Part shown: positions 44,526 through 53,995 of the stretch, in pieces
How positions within the stretch are numbered: the first letter of the stretch is position 1
Layout of the letters: each line of letters opens with the position of its first letter
Assembly (NCBI RefSeq): GCF_021513195.1
Contig: NZ_CP090974.1
Location: 3,360,001-3,424,000 of the forward strand
Origin: Shewanella sp. OMA3-2
GTDB taxonomy: Bacteria > Pseudomonadota > Gammaproteobacteria > Enterobacterales > Shewanellaceae
DNA length: 64,000 nt
Reading direction: 5' to 3'
Position numbers and translations under genes: made by a program
The notes under the pieces: model-generated
What the model was told of the DNA's origin: nothing
Databases searched by the model: none
Seen by the model: only the letters and a program-made list of their open reading frames with translations

Positions 44526-47500
44526 TTAATTCGTTTTAATATCATCCGCCTTACCTGTTTTAGGTAATGGGAGCACTTTTAACGGTTGATAAGGACTTTG
44601 TATTAGCTGCTCTTTTAAATAGCTGATGGCTTTTTCTAATTGCGCATCTTCACCTTGATAGGTGGCATGGGGTAAGTTGCTCACTTCAATATCAGGTTCC
44701 ACACCATGGGCTTCAACTACCCAGCGACCGTCCATTGCATATTGTGGATACTCAGCAACCCTTGCCATACCATTGTCAGCAACACTGTTACGACCCGATA
44801 ACCACACACCTGCACCTGCTGTTTGCTTACCAATTAATGGCGCGATACCTAGGGCTTTAATTCCCGCAGAGAAGGTTTCACCATCTGAGTAAGTCATTTG
44901 ATCAGCCAGTACCACCAGTTTGCCGCGGAAGGTTTGCTGCATATTAGTATTGGCACTGCCATGGGTTGGCTTCCAGAATGCCCATGCTTTACGTAATAGC
45001 TTTTCAATAATCCAACTATCAATATTACCACCTCTATTGCGGCGAACATCGATAATTAAGCCAGGTTTATCGTAGTTGGTATAAAACTCACGGGCAAAAC
45101 TTTCGATGTCACCCGAGCCCATAGCGTACAAATGCAAATAGCCAAACTCCCCTTTTGATGCTTGAGTGACTTTAGCTTGATTATGTTGCACCCAATCTAA
45201 ATAACGCAATGTAGCATCAGTGTTGGTGTCGGTTGGTAACACCACGGTTTTGTGTTGATTTCTGCCACGCTCTAAAGTTAATAACACTTGTTTGTTGGCT
45301 TGGTTACGCAATAGCTGTGCAACATCCCCTAAATTAGCCACGGGTTTACCATTAATAGCTTTAATAATGTCGCCGACTTGAGCATCAACTTCGATACGGG
45401 CTAATGGTGAAGCCTGGCTAGGTAACTCAGGATCGTTTTGATAAATATGCGCTATTTCAATACCTTTAGTCGTCAGGTTTAAACGCGCACCCAGTGAGGC
45501 TGATTTAGCCGCATCTGCGTCCTGCGCCATATCGCCACCGCGAACTTGCGAGTGCAGCGAATTTAGCTCGCCCATCATTTGCTCAAATATATCGTTCAGT
45601 TCATTACGTTCAGTGACCCTTTGCAACAAAGGCAGATACTTGGCTTTAGTTGCTTGCCAATCGAGTCCACGCATTTGAGTATCAAAAAATTGATCTCGGT
45701 GCATTAACCACGCATCTTCAAATATTTGCTGCCATTCTTGCATAGGTGAAATGCGCAGTTGCCATTGATCGGTTTTCACCTTCGCCTGACTCACATCAGT
45801 GGGTAGCTTCTCGCCTGCGTCGACAATCAATAACTCTTTAGGATTGGCTTGCTTGCGCAGTAATAAAGTGGATTGATCATCTGCTAGGGTAAACTCGGCT
45901 ACATCGTCGGCAAATACTTTGGCTTTTGGGGCCACATTATCGAACTTAATCCACTTTAAGGCGCTTTTATCGTTCACACTATCAATAACATACAAACCTG
46001 ATTTTGATTGCTGTAAATGACTGTAATTACCTGACTCTACAGGTACTTGCCATAATCGCTGCGCCAGTCCTTGCCATTCAAGCTTAATATCCGCTTTTTC
46101 AACTTTATCTTCAGCATCTTTATCATTTTGTATTGATAGCTCGGTGGTTTTAGCGAACGGGAATAGTGCTTTTTTGTTTAATGCGAGGGCAAACACTTGA
46201 GTGCGTTTATCAAATACCAGGCCCATATTTCTGTCGCCCCAGGGCGAACTTGGGGTAGCATGGAAATCACGGTTTGATAGAAAATACAACCAGTTGCCAT
46301 CTAAGCTAAAGCTTGGCGAGAATGACTCATACTTATCTGATGTCAATGTTTGCGCTTTAGATTCATTAACCGAATACAACACAATTTGCGGGCGTTGTTT
46401 GCCAATTTCGGCTTTAGTTAATGCGATGTATTCACTGTCTGGTGACCAGATAATATCTTGATATGGCCCTAGACCTTCGCCATTAACGGCAATTTTACTA
46501 TTTTTATTGTTGGTTAAATCTAATAACCACACATTGCCCATATAATCGTCATGGGCCAAGTATCGACCACTTGGTGATAGCGTTAAACTGGTACGTAGCG
46601 TGTTGCCATCTTTAGTTAACTGTTTTGCACCTTCGCTACCATCGGCTGGAAATTGCCATATTTCTTGTTCGCCAGAGGCGTCACTGATGCCGTACACCCA
46701 TTTACCATTTTTACTCAGTAATGCATCACGTACCCTGCTATCGGGGGCTGACGCTATTTGCACTAAGCGACGATCATCTTTATTAGCAATAGCAACATGG
46801 CTGCGCGCCGTAATCACCACTTGATCGCCTTTAGGGCTTAAGCGAGTTGAAGTAGCGAAATCCATTGGGTCGTTGACCCAGTGCTCACGTCGATGGGGAA
46901 AGTCACTGCTTAATTCAACCTCCACAACGGAGTCTTTATTAGTGGCGAGATCAAATAGTTTGATATCAGCACCCTGCTGAAATACCACTTTACCCTGATG
47001 CAACTTAGCGTCTCTGACTTGCCAATCACTATATTGGCTATGCTGCTTAATGTCGTCTCCGGTTAATGCCATAGACCAAATATTGTCATTACCCGATGCA
47101 TCACTAATAAAATACACTCTGTCCTGCCACAACATAGGTTGACGTACAGACCCTTCATGCTGAGTGGTTAATTGCTGGGCTTCTTTATCCTGACCTAAAC
47201 GGTAACGCCAAATTTCACCTTTAGCACCGCCACGATACACTTTGGCGTTATCGCCACTGGCTTGCAGGCCAAATTGGGTAAAATAAACATATTCGCCTTT
47301 AGCATCTATCACCCCTTCTATGGCATCGGCAAGGGGTAAGTCAGTCACAGCTAACGTATTAGGATTAATGGTTTTTAATACCCAATAGTTTGCTGGACCA
47401 AAGGCGTTGTCAGTGGAATACAGAATGTCACCTGTGGCTGTCCAACCTTGTAATCTTATCCGCGAGTTTTCGAAACTGACTCGTTTAGCCACTCCGCCCG

Positions 47501-47795
47501 CCATAGGCATAACATACACTTCAGTGGCGCCTTCATAGTTGGCGCTAAATGCAATCCATTTACCGTCTTGGGAAATACTGGCATCGGTTTCTTCCGCTGC
47601 CTGAGTGGTTAACCGACTGGCAACTTGGCTATTAAGCTGGGTTTTCCATAAATCCCCTTCAGCGGTAAAGACTAAGGTGTTGTCATGTAGTGCGGGGGCG
47701 CGATAATAACCATTACTGGCCTGCACCATAGATGAGAATGCACTGACACAACCTAAGGCAATCATGCAGCTTAATACTGAGCGACGAAGTTTCAT
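44526..47795 (-). CDS. tricorn-like S41 protease with beta-propeller and PDZ domains
   Basis: A 1089-residue exported protein; signal peptide about 1-26. Residues about 30-650 hold repeated propeller motifs (DASISQDGKWIAFSANYEGA, LTLSPSGRYLAHDDYMGNVW, SPSFSLDGNWLYFLSNRDFH). About 680-760 is the helical tricorn core-1 region (EAWLMHRDQFFD). PDZ at about 770-850 (QVGDIIKAINGKPVANLGDV), then the S41 peptidase core with GLIIDVRRNRGGNIDSWI and the nucleophile in MTYSDGETFSAG. It degrades periplasmic peptides or proteins; the archaeal tricorn is cytoplasmic, while bacterial exported versions like this are common in marine Gammaproteobacteria. Confidence 0.93.
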   Translation of the reverse strand: MKLRRSVLSCMIALGCVSAFSSMVQASNGYYRAPALHDNTLVFTAEGDLWKTQLNSQVASRLTTQAAEETDASISQDGKWIAFSANYEGATEVYVMPMAGGVAKRVSFENSRIRLQGWTATGDILYSTDNAFGPANYWVLKTINPNTLAVTDLPLADAIEGVIDAKGEYVYFTQFGLQASGDNAKVYRGGAKGEIWRYRLGQDKEAQQLTTQHEGSVRQPMLWQDRVYFISDASGNDNIWSMALTGDDIKQHSQYSDWQVRDAKLHQGKVVFQQGADIKLFDLATNKDSVVEVELSSDFPHRREHWVNDPMDFATSTRLSPKGDQVVITARSHVAIANKDDRRLVQIASAPDSRVRDALLSKNGKWVYGISDASGEQEIWQFPADGSEGAKQLTKDGNTLRTSLTLSPSGRYLAHDDYMGNVWLLDLTNNKNSKIAVNGEGLGPYQDIIWSPDSEYIALTKAEIGKQRPQIVLYSVNESKAQTLTSDKYESFSPSFSLDGNWLYFLSNRDFHATPSSPWGDRNMGLVFDKRTQVFALALNKKALFPFAKTTELSIQNDKDAEDKVEKADIKLEWQGLAQRLWQVPVESGNYSHLQQSKSGLYVIDSVNDKSALKWIKFDNVAPKAKVFADDVAEFTLADDQSTLLLRKQANPKELLIVDAGEKLPTDVSQAKVKTDQWQLRISPMQEWQQIFEDAWLMHRDQFFDTQMRGLDWQATKAKYLPLLQRVTERNELNDIFEQMMGELNSLHSQVRGGDMAQDADAAKSASLGARLNLTTKGIEIAHIYQNDPELPSQASPLARIEVDAQVGDIIKAINGKPVANLGDVAQLLRNQANKQVLLTLERGRNQHKTVVLPTDTNTDATLRYLDWVQHNQAKVTQASKGEFGYLHLYAMGSGDIESFAREFYTNYDKPGLIIDVRRNRGGNIDSWIIEKLLRKAWAFWKPTHGSANTNMQQTFRGKLVVLADQMTYSDGETFSAGIKALGIAPLIGKQTAGAGVWLSGRNSVADNGMARVAEYPQYAMDGRWVVEAHGVEPDIEVSNLPHATYQGEDAQLEKAISYLKEQLIQSPYQPLKVLPLPKTGKADDIKTN

Positions 47796-48036
47796 TAAGG
47801 GTTTATTCCATATTATTTTTGTTGGCGGTTAAGTTACCAGAATGTGGCTTTTTTTAAAGTCTAAAAATGTAACCAATGGCAACTGGCAGATGAGCAGCTA
47901 GATTGTTTTTGCAGGCTTAATAAATAGAGGTGTTTGATTGGCTGTATTTGGTATTTAAAAGTCGCTTAATTAAGGCGATTTAGTGTTAGGCGCCAATCGA
48001 AAGTATTCGACTAACGCCAGTAGGGTGTTTCAAGTA

Positions 48037-48924
48037 TCACTTCACGGTTAATTGTTGCTTAATTTTGTGGTAAGCATCATGTAAAGGATGCGAAGGGTTA
48101 TTAAGCTCTGGAAACCGCTGCTCCATCGTTAACATATAGCCCTCTGCTTGGATCAATTTATCTAATTTAACTAACTCAGTTAACCTTAACATCGCTTTAT
48201 CTGCTGTATCTAAGCTAATAATGTCAGTACCTTTGGAATACTGCTCCCTAGCGACTGAGCTTAGCTCACTGCGGGCTGATGGTTTAAGTGTCGATATTAT
48301 TTTTTGTTGACCGCTTTGCTCAATTTTTTCGGCCATTTTAGCGGTTTCATTCGCTGGTTCAGCTTGCAGTGATGACTCTGTTTGTAATGAACCTGCTTGC
48401 AACGACCTTGTTTGAGATGTGTCTTTGCCGTTAACCATAGCATCTGCGTTATTGGTAGCGGCTCTGTCTTGCGCTAATGAAGGCGAGTTAGATGCCGACA
48501 TGGGCGCAGACTTAAGTGCGGCCATGGGGGATATGCCATTAGCCTGGTTATCTGCCACTGGCATATCCAATGATAACGACTCAAGCGCTGGTGACTCAAA
48601 CTTGGACGAATTAATCTCTGATAAATTAACGTGCTGCTCCATTGGCATCATCATAAATAATCCTGCCACCAGCACAACAGATGCAGCACTCGACAATTGC
48701 CAGCGATATTGTCGCCAATCTTTCATACGGACAACATTAGTGTCATCTTGGTTTTGAGCCGCGGGTTCTAATACCGCAGACTGGCTTATGCTTAATTCAG
48801 CTTGGGCTTGGGCTAAAATCGCTTCATCTAATTGTGCAGACGGCTGCGGTTTAGGGCCTTGATGATATAGTTTAGTTATTTCATCTTGTAGGGCTAAAAA
48901 TGTTTCATCATGCTGTTGAGTCAT
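48037..48924 (-). CDS. single-pass membrane anti-sigma-factor-like protein
   Basis: ATG at 48924, two bases after the sigma factor stop, gives 295 aa; an upstream in-frame codon at 48957 is unlikely. The cytoplasmic N-terminal part (about 1-80) is acidic and helical, one membrane helix is SAASVVLVAGLFMMM (about 90-105), and the periplasmic part is low in complexity (Ser, Ala, Gln) with a helical end (LTELVKLDKLIQAEGYMLTM). Its position and topology match an anti-sigma factor for the preceding ECF sigma gene, but no zinc-binding (ZAS) motif HxxxCxxC is seen, so it is a non-ZAS type. Function is inferred from context. Confidence 0.65.
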   Translation of the reverse strand: MTQQHDETFLALQDEITKLYHQGPKPQPSAQLDEAILAQAQAELSISQSAVLEPAAQNQDDTNVVRMKDWRQYRWQLSSAASVVLVAGLFMMMPMEQHVNLSEINSSKFESPALESLSLDMPVADNQANGISPMAALKSAPMSASNSPSLAQDRAATNNADAMVNGKDTSQTRSLQAGSLQTESSLQAEPANETAKMAEKIEQSGQQKIISTLKPSARSELSSVAREQYSKGTDIISLDTADKAMLRLTELVKLDKLIQAEGYMLTMEQRFPELNNPSHPLHDAYHKIKQQLTVK

Positions 48925-48926
48925 CT

Positions 48927-49541
48927 TTATACCGCCTGTAGTTTTTGAGTAACGCAAGATTTAATACTTTGATAAGCGTAGCGAATACGACTTTTAGTCG
49001 CTTCCACTGTCACCTGTGCAATATCGCTAATAACCGATGCGGTAAGTCCTAATTCAACATTGAGCAAAAATGCTTCTTTTTGTACCGCTGGTAACAAATC
49101 AATACAGGTTTGCAATAATCTCGCTTGCTGTTGTTGCTGTAATTGGCTATCTGGCTCTACCTGTGGTGCAGCGCTAAAGCTGTCCATAGTTTGATCTTCT
49201 GCCAACTCTTGTGTGTCATCCAAAGGCTTTACCGCTCGTACATGATCAATAATTAAGTTATGGGCAATTTTATAGAGCCAGGTGGTAAATTTAGCGCTGA
49301 CCTGATAATTTACCGCCGCTTTAATTACCTTACCCCAAACCTCTTGATATAAATCTTCCGCCAAGGCGTTATCGTGTAGCTGACGCACAAAATAACGGTA
49401 TAGCGGTCCTTTATGTTTAGTATAAAGCACCTCAAATGCTTTTATATCGCCCGCTTGATAAGCTAACATCAAGTGTTCATCGCTTTGCGCATTGACAAGG
49501 CTTACATCTAACTCAAGGGTTTCACTCTGATTTGGTGTCAT
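48927..49541 (-). CDS. ECF-type RNA polymerase sigma factor
   Basis: A 204-residue sigma-70 family protein. Region 2: DEHLMLAYQAGDIKAFEVLYTKHKGPLYRYFVRQLHDNALAEDLYQEVWGK in outline (about 21-72), and KFTTWLYKIAHNLIIDHVR (about 84-102). Region 4: LLPAVQKEAFLLNVELGLT and AQVTVEATKSRIRYAYQSI. It would direct transcription of a small regulon. It is translationally coupled to the membrane protein downstream, its probable antagonist, and lies downstream of a vWA lipoprotein gene. Confidence 0.92.
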   Translation of the reverse strand: MTPNQSETLELDVSLVNAQSDEHLMLAYQAGDIKAFEVLYTKHKGPLYRYFVRQLHDNALAEDLYQEVWGKVIKAAVNYQVSAKFTTWLYKIAHNLIIDHVRAVKPLDDTQELAEDQTMDSFSAAPQVEPDSQLQQQQQARLLQTCIDLLPAVQKEAFLLNVELGLTASVISDIAQVTVEATKSRIRYAYQSIKSCVTQKLQAV

Positions 49542-49793
49542 GCACGCTCTCTTTAAAATCCGTTTGTTTATCCCAAGACTGGAGGTTAACAGCTGCCAGC
49601 CTAGAGATATTAGTGTTAATTGGCTTGGGTCGACTTTGGCTCTAAGCGCTTTTTACAGGAGCAATTTCTACAATGCCCCATCAACTGAATCACTTTCTAC
49701 TGGTTCACTCTAGGCAGAATCACTGAGTCCCGAATAGTTGGACTCTTGATGATCAGGCGCAGAATAAAGCCTCGAAGAATACTCTGCTGACGA

Positions 49794-51689
49794 TTACTTG
49801 TCGTAAAAGCCCTCTTGTTGCTCCACACCCTGTTCAACTAATAATTTAGCGGTACGCATTAATTGAACAAACTCATGTCGATAGCCAAAATTATCTTCGC
49901 CTAGTCCCGTTTTAGCGAGTGCTATCAACTTAGCATAATCCGTATTATGCACATAATGATTATGATTAAGTAGTTGCCCAAAGCCCGCTACTGCAGCGGC
50001 AAACCTAAAATCATCACTGGCTTGTTGAATATCTTTAACTTCGATATCGGCATAAATAGGCTGACTGATTAACTGACTGTCATTTACCGCGAGTTTCCCC
50101 CCTGAAAAAGGTTTATAACGCAGCTTTAAAAATGCAATTTCATTACGGGTAAATGGCTTAGGCACCTCCCCTGAACTCGGCTCACGCTTTTGTTTATAGC
50201 GTAATGGCTCATGCATCAAACTATCACTGTCGTGATAGCGTAGCTCGTAAATAGCAGTCACGTTATGGCCTGCGCCAATTTCGCCAGCATCGACTTTATC
50301 GTTATTAAAATCTTCGCGTTGTAATTGACGATTCTCATAGCCGATTAAACGGTATTCAGACACGATGGCGGGATTAAACTCGACTTGAATTTTAACATCA
50401 GACGCTATGATATCGAGGGTTTGTGATAATTGATCATGTAGCACTTTTCGCGCTTCATTGAGGTTATCGATATAGGCGTACTGACCATTGGCTTGATTGG
50501 CAAGCTGCTCTAATAAAACATCATTAAATTGGGCCGACTGCGAGCCTAAACCAAACCCTAATGTGGTCAAGCCGATCCCCTTTTCTCGCTGTTGAGAAAC
50601 ATAGTTTATTAATTCTGCTTGGCTAGTCATGCCAAGATTAAAGTCACCATCGGTAGCCAGTAACACCTGATTAATACCTTGATCAATAAAATGCTGATGA
50701 GCCAAATCATAGGCTAATGCCAACCCTTTCCCCCCATTGGTGCCACCGCTGGCTTGAAGATCATTTAACGCCTGCTGTATTTGCTTGGTATTATTTCCCT
50801 TGGCGCCATCCAGCACTTTATGAACGCCATTGGCATACACCACAATCGATACTCTGTCTTGTGACGTTAATGATTGCGTTAACATAATTAATGCTTGTTG
50901 TAATAAAGGTAACTTATCTGCTGCAGACATTGAGCCTGAAACATCGATTAGAAATACTAAGTTTTTAGCTTTAATTTGATCTGCAGTTAACTTAAACCCT
51001 TGAATACCGATGCGTAAAAGCTTTGCATCTTGATTATACGGCGAGGGGGCGAGTTCTGTATTAATACTAAAAGGCACCTCATTTATGTTTGGTATAGGGT
51101 AGTCATAATCAAAGTAATTCAGTAACTCTTCCACCCGAACACTGTTTTTAAGCGGTAATATTGCGCGGTTTATTTGTTGTCTCATGGTGGTATAACTTGC
51201 TGTATCAACATCAATTGAAAATGTCGATACCGGTGTTTCTGCCGTGACCATATTGCCATTTTGCGCATAGGCAGCAAAATTATCTATTGCCCCAGTACGG
51301 TTTGCAGTTGATCCGATAGGATATTGTTCAGAAGCGGTTTGATGAGTACGTATTGTTGATTTAACCCATGCCGATTTAGTCTGATGTGCAGACGCATCAG
51401 CGCTAGCATGGGCTAACGAGTAGGACGCGGCTTCATCTCCGGCTAACGGCGCTATCACTTGCTCCGGGGCTATTATTGGTTCAGGGGCAGCTATTGGCTC
51501 TGGAATTATTCTGGTAGCAGGTTCTAACTCAACTTTTTGCTGACATCCCATAAACCCAATAGCGCTAAGCAGTAATATGCCTATAGACCTCTTTGCGCCT
51601 AAAATAATCTGCTGTGATGTTTGATTAGGTGATAGCTGGTTTTGTGGCTGTTTATTTTTCAAAAGCCATAATGGAGTAAAATTCGTCAT
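49794..51689 (-). CDS. vWA-domain lipoprotein (YfbK-like)
   Basis: A 631-residue protein. An unusually long N-terminal tail leads to a lipobox FMGC (Cys about residue 49). After a low-complexity region, a YfbK N-terminal domain (ETPVSTFSIDVDTASYTTMR, SVRVEELLNYFDYDYP) precedes a von Willebrand A domain at about 240-420 with MIDAS residues LVFLIDVSGSMS and ATDGDFNLG. The C-terminal DUF3520-like part follows. These proteins are commonly linked to ECF sigma/anti-sigma pairs in Shewanella, as here. It probably mediates metal-dependent protein contact in the envelope. Shine-Dalgarno AAGGG. Confidence 0.88.
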   Translation of the reverse strand: MTNFTPLWLLKNKQPQNQLSPNQTSQQIILGAKRSIGILLLSAIGFMGCQQKVELEPATRIIPEPIAAPEPIIAPEQVIAPLAGDEAASYSLAHASADASAHQTKSAWVKSTIRTHQTASEQYPIGSTANRTGAIDNFAAYAQNGNMVTAETPVSTFSIDVDTASYTTMRQQINRAILPLKNSVRVEELLNYFDYDYPIPNINEVPFSINTELAPSPYNQDAKLLRIGIQGFKLTADQIKAKNLVFLIDVSGSMSAADKLPLLQQALIMLTQSLTSQDRVSIVVYANGVHKVLDGAKGNNTKQIQQALNDLQASGGTNGGKGLALAYDLAHQHFIDQGINQVLLATDGDFNLGMTSQAELINYVSQQREKGIGLTTLGFGLGSQSAQFNDVLLEQLANQANGQYAYIDNLNEARKVLHDQLSQTLDIIASDVKIQVEFNPAIVSEYRLIGYENRQLQREDFNNDKVDAGEIGAGHNVTAIYELRYHDSDSLMHEPLRYKQKREPSSGEVPKPFTRNEIAFLKLRYKPFSGGKLAVNDSQLISQPIYADIEVKDIQQASDDFRFAAAVAGFGQLLNHNHYVHNTDYAKLIALAKTGLGEDNFGYRHEFVQLMRTAKLLVEQGVEQQEGFYDK

Positions 51690-52176
51690 GATAAAACCCT
51701 TATTGATATACGCTTATGGTTACTAACGTATTCGAATCTAAAAAGGGTTTATTTAAAAATAAGGCTCTATGACTCAAGCCACTATTGATTGGATTCATAT
51801 CACTAAAATAATTATAGCTGCGAGAACTTGTCAAAACCGAGTTGAACGAGTGCCTGCTGAACATAATCAAAGCGTTGACTATATTCTTCGATAAAAACCT
51901 GCTTAAGCTTGGAGTCGCCATAACCCTATTTATTGCTTACCCACTAGGGTCTGTTGATCTTTCAAGGTTGTTTTTGCTCAAATGATATAGCCATAGTGAG
52001 CTTGCATAGCCGTTAATCAGGAGGTGAAGTATTGCAGGAAATGCTCAATATCGATAATACTAACTTTCAGGGTAGAACAGCTTGCTAGTCACTATAATGT
52101 TTAAACAGGCGCAAAGTTTAAATGATGGAATAGCTCCCAGCATACTCTTGCTAAACGGTTGCAAATTGAGAACCCT
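51690..52176. other. intergenic region with a gene remnant
   Basis: About 490 bp. The minus-strand frame 51925-51812 (37 codons, no start) reads GYGDSKLKQVFIEEYSQRFD then YVQQALVQLGFDKFSQL and a stop, which looks like the C-terminal end of a lost gene. A longer ORF (51921-51700) in another frame overlaps it but has a less protein-like composition. Nothing else is evident. Confidence 0.45.
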
Positions 52177-53067
52177 TTACAGCTGTGTTAATACTTTATT
52201 TTTTAATAATTCAGGTTGGGAAAAAATATTGATAAGTTCAGACGTTAATAATGATTTGTCATCTATAGATGAAAACTCATTATGAATAGATATTAGCTCT
52301 TTTTGAAAATACTCATTTCTCATCGCCTGATCAATGGCATCAACGAGTTGTCTACCATATGCCGTTTTAGAGCACACGATATATCCAGGCGAGGGTTTAT
52401 CAACGCCTTTTATAGGGATACTTTTAAAATCAAAATTAATTTTATTTTCAATAACATAAGTATTGACCGAATCAGCATACTCGATAAAGCCATCAATTCG
52501 GTTAAGCGCTAACATGTCCACTAGTTTGCCAACAGAGTTTGCCCCATCACGAAAAAATAATAACTCTTGTTTTGCAGAAATCAGTGTATCGAGCATTTTG
52601 CCATAGGAGCGACTTTTAGCCACCGCATAACGCATATAATGCTGCTGTTCAATGGTCGATAAATCAAAACCAGTTGAATATTGACTAGCATCTGCGGCAC
52701 GAACTATCAGTCTTAATGGCGGATATAAGGTAATCGGATATTGACTATAATAACCAATCTGTTCCCGTGCCTCGGTTTTGACTTTGTTATACATGCAGGC
52801 ATTGTCAATTTTAGTTATCTCTAACCACCCACGAGGCATACTCATTTGTTGGAAAGAGAATCCAATATTTTGTAGGCTGTTTTTTTTCAATAAGGCCAGC
52901 ACAGCCATCGGCTTCATTTGTGTCACATCGATAGCATTCTCAGAGAACTCACCTAGCATTACAGCGTTTAGTTCAGTTCCATAAGTCATCGGAGCTGATA
53001 AAATCAGCCCTAATAAACCTGCTAGCTTATATGATGCTGGGTTGCTGGATGAGTATCTAATGCTCAA
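52177..53067 (-). CDS. exported solute-binding-like protein (SBP family 3 type)
   Basis: A 296-residue protein with a signal peptide (about 1-31, ending TYG). The mature part has the two-lobed substrate-binding layout of the family-3 type without a transporter nearby: GFSFQQMSMPRGWLEI, NVMYNKVKTEAREQIGYYSQ-like YNKVKTEAREQIGYYSQYPI, and MLALNRIDGFIEYADSVNTY (about 190-209). Such stand-alone proteins are frequent in Shewanella and may be sensors or orphan binding proteins. Ligand unknown. It is monocistronic. Confidence 0.7.
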   Translation of the reverse strand: MSIRYSSSNPASYKLAGLLGLILSAPMTYGTELNAVMLGEFSENAIDVTQMKPMAVLALLKKNSLQNIGFSFQQMSMPRGWLEITKIDNACMYNKVKTEAREQIGYYSQYPITLYPPLRLIVRAADASQYSTGFDLSTIEQQHYMRYAVAKSRSYGKMLDTLISAKQELLFFRDGANSVGKLVDMLALNRIDGFIEYADSVNTYVIENKINFDFKSIPIKGVDKPSPGYIVCSKTAYGRQLVDAIDQAMRNEYFQKELISIHNEFSSIDDKSLLTSELINIFSQPELLKNKVLTQL

Positions 53068-53503
53068 TTCTGCACTCCCTATTAATAATTAAAATTAGTT
53101 AAGTTATAGTTTAGCGGGTGATGATGATAATTGCTTTTTATGTTGTTTTATAAAGGTTGCGTTAAGTGCAATAAGTCAGCATTTATAACACAGTATACTA
53201 AGCGTACTAGTCACAATATACTACCTTTGGCCCAACATACCGCCAATATAATGAGGGTTAATCATACTTTTTTGATCTGCATCATTTTTATCCCCTGTAG
53301 AATGAATTATTACCTTAATAGAGTTTTCTATTTTAGAAACTAAGTGTTAGCCGCACGAAACACTAAACAGCAGCGAACTTAACGTCACCATGCTATTATC
53401 TGTCCCCTTTTTTATCGCCTTAATATTGATGCTGTAATCACTTCACCACTAATGGGTAATGATGAGCTAAATATACCAATAAATAGTACATTAAGGAGTA
53501 AAC
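53068..53503. other. intergenic region upstream of purE
   Basis: Divergent promoter region for purE and the binding-protein gene. I see no clear PurR box. A 70-codon plus-strand ORF at 53131-53343 has no ribosome site and is not credible. Confidence 0.5.
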
Positions 53504-53995
53504 ATGCAAGCCCTTGTTGCTGTAGTTATGGGTTCTAAAAGTGATTGGCCAACCATGGAAGCTGCGGCTGAAATTATGGATAAGCTCCAGGTGCCTTATC
53601 ATGTTGAAGTTGTTTCAGCTCACCGTACTCCAGACAAGCTGATGGACTTTGCCAGTACAGCTGTCGACAAAGGTTACAAAGTGATTATTGGCGGCGCGGG
53701 TGGTGCGGCTCATTTACCTGGCATGATTGCTTCAAAAACACGTTTACCTGTTCTGGGTGTCCCAGTACAAAGTAAAGCGCTATCAGGCATGGACAGTTTA
53801 TTATCTATCGTGCAAATGCCAAAAGGTATTGCGGTAGGGACTTTGGCGATTGGTACCGCGGGTGCATTTAATGCAGGCTTATTAGCCAGCCAAATCCTTG
53901 CGATAACCGACAGTGCATTAGCTGCTCGACTTGATGCATTTCGTGAAGAACAAACTCGCACGATATTAGACAATCCAGATCCGAGAGAAGCGTAA
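53504..53995 (+). CDS. purE: N5-carboxyaminoimidazole ribonucleotide mutase PurE
   Basis: A 163-residue class I Pur[16 protein letters not shown] (about 7-21), [12 protein letters not shown] (about 37-48), and [20 protein letters not shown] (about 63-82). It converts N5-CAIR to CAIR in purine synthesis, taking the product of PurK. Shine-Dalgarno AAGGAG. Its stop codon overlaps the purK start by one base (TAATG), so the two are coupled. Confidence 0.97.
   Translation: MQALVAVVMGSKSDWPTMEAAAEIMDKLQVPYHVEVVSAHRTPDKLMDFASTAVDKGYKVIIGGAGGAAHLPGMIASKTRLPVLGVPVQSKALSGMDSLLSIVQMPKGIAVGTLAIGTAGAFNAGLLASQILAITDSALAARLDAFREEQTRTILDNPDPREA

Noticed and set aside
51700..51921. 73-codon minus-strand ORF upstream of the vWA gene
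   Set aside because: Its serine- and asparagine-rich composition looks out of frame; an overlapping frame has the more protein-like sequence of a remnant.
53131..53343. 70-codon plus-strand ORF upstream of purE
   Set aside because: No Shine-Dalgarno, atypical composition and position in the purE promoter region.
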